Positions 18,828 through 27,911 of a stretch of 64,000 bases of DNA are shown in pieces. The stretch is from contig NZ_RCUA01000015.1 of assembly GCF_003731635.1 (NCBI RefSeq), positions 101,939-165,938 on the forward strand, in the 5' to 3' direction. This stretch comes from Marisediminitalea oceani (lineage in GTDB: Bacteria; Pseudomonadota; Gammaproteobacteria; Enterobacterales; Alteromonadaceae). The notes beneath the pieces were generated by a model that saw only the letters and a program-made list of their open reading frames with translations, searched no databases and was not told where the DNA came from. The position numbers were made by a program, and so were the translations under genes. The number at the start of each line of letters is the position of its first letter. Within the stretch, counting starts at the first letter, position 1.

Positions 18828-21167
18828 TTGAATAAGCGTGTTATCTTTCATGTGGGTCCGCCAAAAACCGGCAGTTCGGCGATCCAACAGTTTCTTCATC
18901 AGCATCGCCAGCCTCTATTGGCGTCGGGAGTTCTATATCCCGCGCATTCGGTGGATGAAAACGGCATTAGCTCGGGTAATGCCAGAGAAATTTGCGCTCC
19001 GGATCCAGAGGGCCGTCTGATACTGGATCATAAAAAGCTAACCAATGTTCTCAACGCCTTTGAGAAAAATCCACAAGCTCACATACTGCTGTTCAGCTCC
19101 GAGTCGTTTTTCAGAATTATTGATGACATTATCAAGGCCGTACCTAATGCTGAGATTATCTGCTTTTTGCGAAATCCGGTGGAGTTTCAGCTGTCGATTT
19201 ATAATCAGTCGGTTAAGCGTCATGGTAATCAAAAGCCTTTTACTCCGGGTAAGCGCCTCAATCTTGGCCAATGGGAGAGCATCTTAAAAACAGCCAACCA
19301 GCTTGACGCTCATCAGCTTCATTGCTTCGCTTATAAAAACCTCGGTGAAAAAGGCAATGTCATTACCGATGTTGTTGGGGTGTTAGGGCTACAGGATCAA
19401 CTTTCAGTGAGTGATAGTTCGGTGAACGTCTCGTACAGTTTCGCCGCACTCGAACTCAAACGTTGGCTCAACCAGTTCCCAATTAGCGCCTTACAGGGAG
19501 AACTGGATGCTTATTTACAGGCGGCCAGTGCCGGCGCAGGCCGTTATCGGCTGCTGGACGATGAAACTCTGGCAGCTTATAAACAGCAGCTAGCCAATGT
19601 TACTGCTAAGTTTCAGCGGTTATTGCCTGAACAGGACTGGCAACTGGTGACTGAAGCCCTCAATAACGTTGCTGCATTGCCCTATTATCAGCAGGGTGTG
19701 CATGAGTCGGATATGGCCGGTTTAGTCTGTCAGTTACGACAGGATAAGCCCATGCTTTTCAGGGCGCTCAGTGTCATAGTCGAATCAGCGGAGCAGCCGG
19801 ATTATAACGTGTCGCTAAAGAGCTTGTTTAAGCTGGGCCGCGGTGCGCGTTGGTTAGTAGCGTTACCAATATTTGCTAAGCGCATGCTGGGCGAAATCAG
19901 ACAAAAACTAAATGTCTCCGTGCACAATTTGCAGCTTCAACCCCCTGAGTCGCTTAACAATGCCGTAAAGGTCAGCAATGCTGACATTATTCCACAATTG
20001 TCCGGCTCGACCCCGGCCAGAGTTCGTGGTGGTGTGCGGGCACAGCAACTGCCTGAGTATGCCCATCAGTTTCGTCATCAACAAATTACCCTACAGCAAA
20101 CGCCGCCAGTGTGTGTTACCGAAACCGATGTGCTGGCAGAGCAGCCAGAAATTAACCGTTTAAATAAGGGGCACTACTATTATGGCGGGCCAGCGTTCAG
20201 TAATTTCGGGCATTTCATTGCTGAATCAATCCATCGGTTAGCAGCTCTGCCCGGTGCTAAACAGCAGGCCAATATCAGCAAGGTGCTTATTTTACCCCAG
20301 CTACGCCGCCGTTTACGTAAACTGACTAAGCCGTTACTGCCACCAAACTTTTATGATATTCTGGAATATCTTGGTGTCGATAAGTCGCAGGTAGTGTTAG
20401 TCGATAAGCCGCAGCGTGTAGAAAACCTCTGGGTCGCGCCACAGCAAAGCCTGTTTCGTACCCGTAGTCAGATTTCAGCGGATTATCGTCAGTTTCTGCT
20501 GCAATGCGAGCGCCGTGCCGGCATCGTGCCCGATAAACAGCTACCGGCTAAAATTTATGTGAGTCGCACGCCGTTTTTATTGCGGGGTAGCTTTGCGGGC
20601 GAGCGGTATGTTGAGCAATTCTTTGCCCGCCAGGGCTACACAATTTTCAGGCCAGAAGAGTACGCATTGCGTGAGCAGTTAGGTTATTACAAGAGTGCCA
20701 GAGAGATCGTACTAGCCGAAGGGGCAGCGCTGCATGTAATGGAATTGCTGGGCGACATTCCGGCTCGCATAACCGTGCTTCAGCGCCAGAGCAACTCTGA
20801 TTATCTGTTCGGGCCATTATTAGAAGCCCGTTGTAAAAATGTCAATTTCTTCGCAACACTGAAGGTCTTACCGTCTCTTTTTGTGGTTAAAGGGCATAAG
20901 AGTGCAGCTCATGGTAGTGCTCTGTCAGTGCTGCACGCAGAAGCGCTCAGGAAGCATTTAGTGCAACGACTGGGCCTCGACGGCTTTGATGTTGACGAAT
21001 TTTTAGCCACTGTTCAGCAGGATATTGCTGCTTACCTGCACGCTTATGCCAATATCCTCCGTGCTAACGAAGAGATAAAGCAGTTACCGGATGAGTTTAT
21101 TAAAAAGGTCAAAGAGCTAGAGCCAGATTATGTGGGCGATATGCCAGCGAACTGGCATCGTGAATAA
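18828..21167 (+). CDS. Sulfotransferase - GT61 glycosyltransferase fusion
   Basis: A 779-residue protein (TTG start). The N-terminal third begins with a PAPS-binding loop, HVGPPKTGSSAIQQFL (residues 8-23), and has a second phosphate-binding element, CFLRNPVEFQLSIYNQS, as in sulfotransferases. The C-terminal part (about residues 440-680) resembles family GT61/DUF563 glycosyltransferases: NFGHFIAESIHRLAAL, KIYVSRTPFL, a terminal YALREQLGYYKSAREIV block and AEGAALHV. No signal peptide is seen, so it is probably cytoplasmic or peripheral. It could build and sulfate a surface glycan. It stands alone, flanked by unrelated genes. Confidence 0.8.
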   Translation: MNKRVIFHVGPPKTGSSAIQQFLHQHRQPLLASGVLYPAHSVDENGISSGNAREICAPDPEGRLILDHKKLTNVLNAFEKNPQAHILLFSSESFFRIIDDIIKAVPNAEIICFLRNPVEFQLSIYNQSVKRHGNQKPFTPGKRLNLGQWESILKTANQLDAHQLHCFAYKNLGEKGNVITDVVGVLGLQDQLSVSDSSVNVSYSFAALELKRWLNQFPISALQGELDAYLQAASAGAGRYRLLDDETLAAYKQQLANVTAKFQRLLPEQDWQLVTEALNNVAALPYYQQGVHESDMAGLVCQLRQDKPMLFRALSVIVESAEQPDYNVSLKSLFKLGRGARWLVALPIFAKRMLGEIRQKLNVSVHNLQLQPPESLNNAVKVSNADIIPQLSGSTPARVRGGVRAQQLPEYAHQFRHQQITLQQTPPVCVTETDVLAEQPEINRLNKGHYYYGGPAFSNFGHFIAESIHRLAALPGAKQQANISKVLILPQLRRRLRKLTKPLLPPNFYDILEYLGVDKSQVVLVDKPQRVENLWVAPQQSLFRTRSQISADYRQFLLQCERRAGIVPDKQLPAKIYVSRTPFLLRGSFAGERYVEQFFARQGYTIFRPEEYALREQLGYYKSAREIVLAEGAALHVMELLGDIPARITVLQRQSNSDYLFGPLLEARCKNVNFFATLKVLPSLFVVKGHKSAAHGSALSVLHAEALRKHLVQRLGLDGFDVDEFLATVQQDIAAYLHAYANILRANEEIKQLPDEFIKKVKELEPDYVGDMPANWHRE

Positions 21168-21692
21168 CTGTACGTCCAGCTGATTTTATCGCTGTTGGAA
21201 AACAGCCATTAGCACCCTGAGCAACTCAAACCCTGTTGACAATGCTCTTCAGCAGAAACCTTTTAAAACGTTGTTGAGGCAAATATCTGATAACGGAGCT
21301 GTGAAAACCAATCTACAGCGCCTTGCATATCTGCGCTAATTACTCAATTCCCCACCCGCACTATTTACCTACTTCTTTGAATTGTATTATAAGTAAGAGT
21401 TATAAGGCTTAAATGTTTCATAAGTGGTATTTACGTGTTTAAGGCTAAATTTTCTCTTTCAATTTCGATTTTATTTATGCATTATTGGCTTCTCGCTGTA
21501 ATCCTTTCCTAAAACTCCAATAAAAATGGAAGATTACAAAATTGTAGATATAAACCAGTTTTATAAAGCAAGAGCTTTACAATTTTGTAGTAAATGGATC
21601 AAAAGCACCTTGTGGCAACAAACAGATACCGCTTAATCGCTCCTTAAAAACAGCGGTTAGGTTAATTTTGCCCGGAGGAAAGGAGGATACTC
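21168..21692. other. Long AT-rich leader before the pnt operon
   Basis: No gene of credible length is seen in these 525 bp. The stretch holds a 6-bp hairpin (GCTGTT / AACAGC at 21191-21206) and a pair of near-palindromic sites at 21535-21546 and 21578-21589, described separately. The pntAA ribosome site (AGGAGG) closes it. Confidence 0.6.
21535..21589. promoter_or_regulatory. Paired palindromic sites upstream of pntAA
   Basis: TACAAAATTGTA at 21535-21546 and its exact reverse complement TACAATTTTGTA at 21578-21589. Each is itself a palindrome of arms TACAA / TTGTA around two bases. Centres are 43 bp apart, close to four helical turns, which suits a pair of sites for a dimeric regulator acting from both. 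The two could also pair as a 12-bp RNA stem. The regulator is unknown. Confidence 0.5.
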
Positions 21693-22850
21693 TTGAAACT
21701 CTTAGTTCTAAACGAAGCAAGGCACGCTATTGATGATAGTTTTGTCGAACAGCGCTGCGCTGTAACGCCTGCCACAGTGATGCGGTTTACCCGAATGGGC
21801 TTTACCGTCATGCTTGAACAAGACGCTGGTGCGTTATCAGGCTATCCCGATGCCGCCTACACCGAACAAGGTGCCACTATCGTAGAAGCCAATGCCGACG
21901 TGCTTGGTGATGCCGATATTGTGCTCTACGTTAACCGCCCCCTAAGCAGCCAGCTGGCACAGCTAAAAGCCAATGCGCTGGTGATTGGCCATATCGATCC
22001 GTTCTTCCAGCAGGAACTGGTAGAGAGCATGGCCGGCAAAGGCTTGTCGACGCTGTCGGTTGAGATGATCCCGCGCTCCTCCCGTGCCCAGAAGATGGAT
22101 GCCCTGAGCTCTCAGGCGAGTCTGGCTGGTTACGTGATGATGATGCAGGCCGCAAATGCCCTGCCAAGCATTCTGCCCATGATGATGACGCCCTCCGGTA
22201 CCATTAAACCGGCCAAGGTATTTATCATTGGTGCTGGTGTAGCTGGCTTACAGGCCATTGCAACCGCCAAGCGTTTAGGTGCTAACGTGCTGGCTTATGA
22301 TACCCGCCCGGTTGTGGCCGAGCAGGTTGAATCCTTAGGCGGCAAGTTCCTCAAAATTGATATTGGTGAAACCGGTCAGACCAAAGACGGTTATGCCAAA
22401 GAGCTTACCGACGAGCAAAAAGCCAAGCAGCAGGAAGCGCAGCGAGATGCGATTGCCGACTCTGACATCGTTATCACCACTGCCCAGCTGTTCGGACGTA
22501 AACCCCCGGTGCTGATTTCCAAACAAACCCTGGCGCTAATGAAGCCGGGCAGTGTTGTGGTGGACATGGCTGCGCTATCGGGCGGTAACGTTGAAGGCTC
22601 TGTGCCTGGCAAAACAGCTGTAGTTGAGGGCGTTACTGTAATTGGTGACGGCCACTGGAGCCAGCGCGTGGCTCGCGATGCTACCGATATGTATGCCAAT
22701 AACCTGATCAATCTCATTGATGAGTTTTTCGATAAGGAATCCAAGCAGTTTACGCTGGATCTGGAAGACGAAATTCTCGCAAGCAGCGTGATTACCCACG
22801 CTGGCGAGATAACCAATGACATGCTCAAAAACGCATACAAAGGGGGCTAA
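21693..22850 (+). CDS. pntAA: NAD(P) transhydrogenase subunit alpha, part 1
   Basis: A 385-residue NAD(H)-binding domain I of proton-translocating transhydrogenase. The TTG start has a very strong AGGAGG site. Motifs: the RVAVTP-like N-terminal segment (RCAVTPATVMRF), the Rossmann loop FIIGAGVAGLQAIATAKRLGA (split here for length: GAGVAGLQAIATA) and the mobile loop MIPRSSRAQKMDALSSQA. It passes hydride between NADH and NADP in complex with PntAB and PntB. The split alpha subunit is the normal three-gene form known from Rhodospirillum and others, not a broken gene. Confidence 0.95.
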   Translation: MKLLVLNEARHAIDDSFVEQRCAVTPATVMRFTRMGFTVMLEQDAGALSGYPDAAYTEQGATIVEANADVLGDADIVLYVNRPLSSQLAQLKANALVIGHIDPFFQQELVESMAGKGLSTLSVEMIPRSSRAQKMDALSSQASLAGYVMMMQAANALPSILPMMMTPSGTIKPAKVFIIGAGVAGLQAIATAKRLGANVLAYDTRPVVAEQVESLGGKFLKIDIGETGQTKDGYAKELTDEQKAKQQEAQRDAIADSDIVITTAQLFGRKPPVLISKQTLALMKPGSVVVDMAALSGGNVEGSVPGKTAVVEGVTVIGDGHWSQRVARDATDMYANNLINLIDEFFDKESKQFTLDLEDEILASSVITHAGEITNDMLKNAYKGG

Positions 22851-22853
22851 CAC

Positions 22854-23138
22854 ATGGAAACTATTTACCTGATCTTTATTGTTCTGCTGGCCGCCTTTTT
22901 AGGATTCGAACTTATCCGTAAGGTACCGGCAACACTGCACACGCCGTTAATGTCCGGCTCTAACGCCATTTCGGGGATCACCCTGGTGGGTGCGTTGGTC
23001 GCTTCTGGCTCTGACAACGACACGCTTACCACAATTTTAGGTACCGCCGCGGTAGCGCTGGCGAGTATCAACGTTGTGGGCGGGTATATGGTTACCGACC
23101 GTATGCTGAGCATGTTCAAGAAAAAACAAGGCAAGTAA
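22854..23138 (+). CDS. pntAB: NAD(P) transhydrogenase subunit alpha, part 2 (membrane)
   Basis: A 94-residue membrane protein with three hydrophobic helices and the conserved KVPATLHTPLMSGSNAISGI segment, corresponding to the C-terminal membrane domain of E. coli PntA. It forms part of the proton channel. It starts 3 bp after pntAA and ends 12 bp before pntB. Confidence 0.95.
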   Translation: METIYLIFIVLLAAFLGFELIRKVPATLHTPLMSGSNAISGITLVGALVASGSDNDTLTTILGTAAVALASINVVGGYMVTDRMLSMFKKKQGK

Positions 23139-23150
23139 GGAGATTATGCT

Positions 23151-24539
23151 GTGACTGATAATGCATTGATCATTAATCTTGCCTACGTACTGGCAACCAC
23201 GTTATTCATTGTTGGCCTTAAATTACTGAGTCATCCGTCATCGGCCAAAAAGGGCAACCTGGTGTCGGCGGTTGGTATGTTTATCGCCGTGGTCGTAACC
23301 TTAATCGACCAGCAGATTATCAGCTATCACTGGATCCTGCTGGGCTTTGTGATTGGCGGTGCCTACGGTGCATGGAAAGCAAAAACCGTTGAAATGACAC
23401 AAATGCCAGAGATGGTATCGCTGTTTAACGGTTTTGGTGGCGCAGCTTCCTTGCTGCTTGGCTGGGCTACGGTATCCGGTATGGGTCCCATTGCTCTGGC
23501 GACCACGGATTCGCTGATTTTCTTAACCGTGTTCCTGACCATTTTAATTGGTGGTATTACCTTCTCAGGCTCAGTGATTGCCTGGGGTAAATTGTCGGGC
23601 AAGATGTCCTCCAAGGCGTTTATTTTTACCGGTCTGCGTGAACTGAGCATTCTGCATCTGGTAGCGTTTTTTGTGGTGGGCTATTTGTTTGCTACCGACC
23701 CGGGCAACCCGCTGTGGTTGTATGTGTCGATTGCACTGGCGTTAAGCTTTGGTATCTGGGCCACTATCTCCATTGGCGGTGCCGACATGCCGGTGGTTAT
23801 CGCACTGCTTAACTCGTACTCAGGTGTTGCAGCCTGTGCGGCGGGTCTGGCGGTTGCTAACACCATTCTAATTGTTACCGGTCTGCTGGTAGGCGCGTCG
23901 GGTCTTATTCTGACTAACATCATGTGTAAAGCCATGAACCGCTCGCTCATGAATGTACTGCTTTCCGGGTTTGCCAAGCCGGTAGAAATGGGCGAGGCCA
24001 TCGAAGGCGAAGTGAAAATCATGTCTGCCCAGGATGCGTTTTACGTACTGGAAGCCGCGCAGTCTGTACTGGTAGTGCCGGGTTACGGTATGGCGGTAGC
24101 ACAGGCTCAACACGCGGTTCGCGAGATGCAGTCGTTACTGGAAGAAAACAACTGTACAGTGGAATATGCTATTCACCCGGTAGCTGGACGTATGCCTGGC
24201 CACATGAACGTACTGCTGGCAGAAGCCGATGTACCTTATGATCTGCTGTGCGAAATGGACGATGTGAATCCGCGCATGGAAAACTACGACGTGGTCATTG
24301 TTATCGGTGCTAACGACGTGGTTAACCCGGCGGCCAAAGAGATGAAAGGCAGCCCGATTTACGGCATGCCGGTAATTGAGGTATACCGCGCCAAAACCGT
24401 ATTTGTGCTTAAGCGTTCTGCCAATGCTGGTTTTGCCGGGGTTGACAACCCGCTGTTCTTTAAAGACAACACTCGCATGGTACTGGGTGATGCCAAAGAC
24501 ACCATTAATAATATCGTTCGCGAGTTTGGTGACGATTAA
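23151..24539 (+). CDS. pntB: NAD(P) transhydrogenase subunit beta
   Basis: A 462-residue protein starting at GTG. About 250 residues of membrane helices are followed by the NADP(H)-binding domain III with VPGYGMAVAQAQHAVREM and the GANDVVNPAAK motif. With PntAA and PntAB it couples proton entry to NADPH formation. It is followed by a strong intrinsic terminator. Confidence 0.97.
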   Translation: MTDNALIINLAYVLATTLFIVGLKLLSHPSSAKKGNLVSAVGMFIAVVVTLIDQQIISYHWILLGFVIGGAYGAWKAKTVEMTQMPEMVSLFNGFGGAASLLLGWATVSGMGPIALATTDSLIFLTVFLTILIGGITFSGSVIAWGKLSGKMSSKAFIFTGLRELSILHLVAFFVVGYLFATDPGNPLWLYVSIALALSFGIWATISIGGADMPVVIALLNSYSGVAACAAGLAVANTILIVTGLLVGASGLILTNIMCKAMNRSLMNVLLSGFAKPVEMGEAIEGEVKIMSAQDAFYVLEAAQSVLVVPGYGMAVAQAQHAVREMQSLLEENNCTVEYAIHPVAGRMPGHMNVLLAEADVPYDLLCEMDDVNPRMENYDVVIVIGANDVVNPAAKEMKGSPIYGMPVIEVYRAKTVFVLKRSANAGFAGVDNPLFFKDNTRMVLGDAKDTINNIVREFGDD

Positions 24540-24563
24540 TCGTTACGCTTAGTCAATTATCGT

Positions 24564-24602
24564 AAAAATGGCCTGCATAAGTGAATTGTGCAGGCCATTT
24601 TT
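24564..24602. terminator. Terminator after pntB
   Basis: A 14-bp perfect stem (AAAAATGGCCTGCA / TGCAGGCCATTTTT) with an 11-base loop. A- and T-runs flank it, so it can act in both directions. Confidence 0.92.
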
Positions 24603-24650
24603 GTTGGCTGCTGATATGATCCCCTTCCACCGGATAAATTGTTGGAGTAA

Positions 24651-25142
24651 GTGGTGAAAGATAAAGTCCTGTCTGTCGCGCTGGTGTGCATTATTGCACT
24701 CAAGTGCATGGATCTTTATATCGACTTTTCGGAAGATCTGGAGCTCATCCACATTATTCAGGAGTCTGTACTGATCCTGATATCATCTGGTCTATTTTTG
24801 TTTCTGATTATCGATATTCGCCAACGCTCAACAGCGCTTAAGGCACTCAGAGCCGATTTAGAATTATCTAACTCCAAAGTCAGTCAGATGTCTGAAGAAC
24901 TCAAACGCTCCAAGCGGGATTTTTTTGCCGCAGTTCAGGAACAGTTTGAGCGCTGGCAACTCACCCCCAGCGAAAAAGAGGTGGGCTTGTTTTTATTAAA
25001 GGGCCTCAGCCTTAATGAAATTGCCGAGCTGCGCCAGACCTCAGAGAAAACCATTCGCCACCAGGCCTCGGCAGTCTACAAAAAGTCAGACTGTACCGGC
25101 CGCCACGAACTCGCCGCGTTTTTCTTTGAGGAAATGAGTTGA
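24651..25142 (+). CDS. Membrane-anchored LuxR-type regulator
   Basis: A 163-residue protein: two hydrophobic segments (about residues 5-22 and 34-53), a coiled coil (about 60-100) and a C-terminal LuxR-type helix-turn-helix (about 105-160) with LTPSEKEVGLFLLKGLS, LNEIAELRQTSEKTIRHQ and a final AAFFFEE. There is no receiver domain. The start at GTG 24654 or the codon before it is not certain. Such small membrane-tethered regulators probably sense a membrane signal. It stands between pntB and the DUF5666 lipoprotein gene, on the same strand as both. Confidence 0.82.
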   Translation: MVKDKVLSVALVCIIALKCMDLYIDFSEDLELIHIIQESVLILISSGLFLFLIIDIRQRSTALKALRADLELSNSKVSQMSEELKRSKRDFFAAVQEQFERWQLTPSEKEVGLFLLKGLSLNEIAELRQTSEKTIRHQASAVYKKSDCTGRHELAAFFFEEMS

Positions 25143-25278
25143 TTTTTATTCTATTAAATCAGCTATATGCCCCGCTTATAGGCTAAATGCCCTATGTATT
25201 TCAAACTAATGTTCTAAGGTAACAATAGCGATTAACGACTATACTCTTCACAGAATTTGCAATCACTGAGGAGTCGTA

Positions 25279-27075
25279 ATGCGACGTTCACTGTTAAGTT
25301 TATCTATTTTGGCCGGTTTGCTAACCGGTTGTGGTGGTGGATCTTCTGATTCTGCTGTAGAAACCCTGCCATCAGGCACTGAGCCGCCAACTTCCAATCC
25401 AACTACTGTAGTAAAAAGCGGTGTGATCACCGGGTTTGGTAGTGTCTACATCGATGGTAAACGCTATACCACCAATACCACCACAATTACTGTTAACGGC
25501 AACGCCGGCGCGGCTATCGACGCATTAAAAGTGGGCATGAAAATTCAGCTCACCAGTGATGATGACGACGATGAAAATAGCAATGACGCCAGCGCAACGA
25601 GTATTACTTACGACTCAGATGTGGGTGGGATTATTCAGTCGATTGATCGCTCTGCCGGGCAAATTCAAATTGCCGGTGTAACGATGGTGTACGACGATTT
25701 AACCCATTTTATCGGTACCTCTGTTACCACATTAAACGTGGGAGATCGCATCGAGGCAAGCGGCTACGCAATGGCTGATGGCTCATTTTATGCCACATAC
25801 GTAGAACTGGAAAATGATCTGCCAGAAAGTGAGCCACAGCACATCACCGGAGTGATTAGCGAGCTGGAAACGACTGCGCAAACTTTTTTCATTGGCAGCA
25901 TGCAGGTGGATTACAGCCAGGCGGTGCCAGAGGGTGAGCTGGCCAACGCGCTGCAGGTTAAACTTGAGGGAGTAATAACTAACAATGTCTTTGTGGCTTC
26001 TGAGCTTGAAGTACGCAACAGCCGCTTTGAAGAGCAGGATGACATTGCAGAAGCTGAAGTGGAAGGGGTGATTACGGCGGTAGATGCTGCTGCTCAGACG
26101 CTGGAAATTTATGGTCAAACTTACGCTTATAATAATGCCACTCAGTTTGAATATGGCGCAGCTGAAAATTTAGCGCCGGGTGTAGTGGTTGAACTGAACC
26201 TGGCCTTTAATAACGGCGAGCAAACCGTTACCAAAATTGAGTTTAAACAACTATCCGTTACCGACGGCAAGCTAAAGGGAATGATTACTGCTCTGGACAA
26301 CGAAGCAGGCTCATTTACCGTTAACAACACGGTATTTTACGTTAATACACAAACCCGCTTTGAAGACGATAATGACCAATACATTGCACTGAATTCACTA
26401 CAACTGAATGATTTAGTGGAAGTGGTTTATCAGGTGGAGGCAGGGCAAAACATCGTATTGCGACTCGAGCGTGAGGATGACAACGAGTATTACGAGGAGT
26501 CTGAGGTTGAAGGATATCTTGCAGCTTTTACAGAGAACTCTGTAACGCTCTCTGGCCTGACTATAGCGATGAGTGTCGACGCAGTTTATCTGCTTGACGA
26601 TCGCCGTGTCACGTTGGCAGAGTTCATTGCCGCCCTGGTTAACGGTGTAAAACTTGAGGTACGTGGAAACTATGATGCCAATGGCAGCTTTATCGCTAAT
26701 AAGTTTGAACTGGAACGGCAAGGCGGCGACTCAGAAGATGGCGATGATGATAATTCAGACGATGGTTCGGACGATAACGACGACGGCCAGGATAACCACG
26801 ACACCACCACCGATACTTATGTGGAGATTGAAGGACGGATTAGTGCTGTGAGTGCAGACAACCGCTTTACGGTGAATGGCTACGAAGTAGATATAAGTGC
26901 CGCGTCAGAACTTGAACTTAACGAACGCCGGGTAAGCGCGGCTGAGTTTATGGCGGCCATCAGTGTAGGCACTATTGTTGAGGTAGAAGGTTCGCTCAAC
27001 GAAGTAGGTGTACTTCTGGCCAGGGAAGCTGAAATCGAAACGTCCGACGATAACAGCGAAAGTGACGACGACTAA
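25279..27075 (+). CDS. DUF5666 repeat lipoprotein
   Basis: A 598-residue protein with a signal peptide and lipobox LLTGC (cysteine at residue 18) followed by GGGSS, so it is a predicted lipoprotein. The rest is a run of about six or seven domains of about 65-75 residues with the recurring pattern GxIxxxD/ExxxxxFxVxGxxxxxxxxTxF...LxxGxxVEVxG, typical of DUF5666. Acidic linkers (DDDDDE near 95 and a D/N-rich stretch near residues 485-515) could bind calcium. The function is unknown; OB-fold-like beta structure is likely. Confidence 0.82.
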   Translation: MRRSLLSLSILAGLLTGCGGGSSDSAVETLPSGTEPPTSNPTTVVKSGVITGFGSVYIDGKRYTTNTTTITVNGNAGAAIDALKVGMKIQLTSDDDDDENSNDASATSITYDSDVGGIIQSIDRSAGQIQIAGVTMVYDDLTHFIGTSVTTLNVGDRIEASGYAMADGSFYATYVELENDLPESEPQHITGVISELETTAQTFFIGSMQVDYSQAVPEGELANALQVKLEGVITNNVFVASELEVRNSRFEEQDDIAEAEVEGVITAVDAAAQTLEIYGQTYAYNNATQFEYGAAENLAPGVVVELNLAFNNGEQTVTKIEFKQLSVTDGKLKGMITALDNEAGSFTVNNTVFYVNTQTRFEDDNDQYIALNSLQLNDLVEVVYQVEAGQNIVLRLEREDDNEYYEESEVEGYLAAFTENSVTLSGLTIAMSVDAVYLLDDRRVTLAEFIAALVNGVKLEVRGNYDANGSFIANKFELERQGGDSEDGDDDNSDDGSDDNDDGQDNHDTTTDTYVEIEGRISAVSADNRFTVNGYEVDISAASELELNERRVSAAEFMAAISVGTIVEVEGSLNEVGVLLAREAEIETSDDNSESDDD

Positions 27076-27083
27076 CCAGCATT

Positions 27084-27120
27084 AACCGTTAGTGGCTTTA
27101 ATCAGCCGCTAACGGTTTGT
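27084..27120 (+). terminator. Terminator after the DUF5666 lipoprotein
   Basis: AACCGTTAG / CTAACGGTT with inner GGCT / AGCC pairing, then TTTGTT. It ends 27 bp before the convergent frdB stop and may serve both strands. Confidence 0.8.
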
Positions 27121-27146
27121 TATCAATCGGCTCAGCAATAAGCCTG

Positions 27147-27911
27147 TTAGTTTACCCCGGCAACTGCCATAGCGCGGCGCATATACGCAATTTGTTGTGC
27201 CAGCGGCAGCTCTTTGGGGCAGAAGTCCTCGCATCCCAGCATGGTCATACAGCCAAAAACACCGTCTTCGTTGCCTACCACTTCATAAAACTGCGCATCA
27301 GTACGATTATCGCGAGGGTCTATTTTAAAGCGCGCCAGTTGATTAAGGCCTACTGCGCCAACAAATTCCGGACGCATCTGCGCTGTACCGCAGCCGGCAA
27401 TACAGCATCCGCATTCAATACAGCGCTCCAGTTCGTAAATCTGCTCGGCTTTCTCGGGTGCCATCTTCGCTTCAATGGCATCAATATTGGTATCTTCACT
27501 GCTGTGGATCCAGGTTTGCAAGCGCTCACTCATGCCGTGCATCCACTTGCCGGTATTCACCGATAAGTCGCCAATAAGCTCAAAACCGGGCAGTGGCATT
27601 AAGGTCACTTTAGCCGGAAGCTGGCTAACCAGTGTTCGGCAGGCGAGGCCCGGGCGACCGTTTATAAGCATGGCGCAGCTGCCACAAATACCGGCGCGGC
27701 AGACAAAATCAAACTGCAGTGAAGGCGCTTGCTTAGCGCGTATTTCATTGAGAGCAATAAACAGTGTCATGCTGTCGGCTTCTTCCAGCTCATAGTGTTC
27801 AAAATGCGGCTCGCTGGTGTCGTCATAAGGATTGTGCCGAAAAATGGCAAACTCGATGGTGCGCGCCGTACTTACTTTTACCGGGATGCTTTGTTGGTTA
27901 GCGGCATTCAT
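27147..27911 (-). CDS. frdB: Fumarate reductase/succinate dehydrogenase iron-sulfur subunit
   Basis: A 254-residue iron-sulfur protein. The [2Fe-2S] ligands are in CRAGICGSC and the later LACRT; the [4Fe-4S] and [3Fe-4S] ligands are in [24 protein letters not shown]. It carries electrons between the flavoprotein and the haem b subunit at the membrane. Its ATG overlaps the flavoprotein gene stop by 4 bp. The motifs and the company of a single cytochrome b subunit point to the Wolinella-type (diheme) enzyme. Confidence 0.92.
   Translation of the reverse strand: MNAANQQSIPVKVSTARTIEFAIFRHNPYDDTSEPHFEHYELEEADSMTLFIALNEIRAKQAPSLQFDFVCRAGICGSCAMLINGRPGLACRTLVSQLPAKVTLMPLPGFELIGDLSVNTGKWMHGMSERLQTWIHSSEDTNIDAIEAKMAPEKAEQIYELERCIECGCCIAGCGTAQMRPEFVGAVGLNQLARFKIDPRDNRTDAQFYEVVGNEDGVFGCMTMLGCEDFCPKELPLAQQIAYMRRAMAVAGVN

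Noticed and set aside
21693..23138. pntA split in two as a broken gene
   Set aside because: The break falls between the soluble and membrane parts, each with its own start and ribosome site, as in the known three-subunit transhydrogenases.
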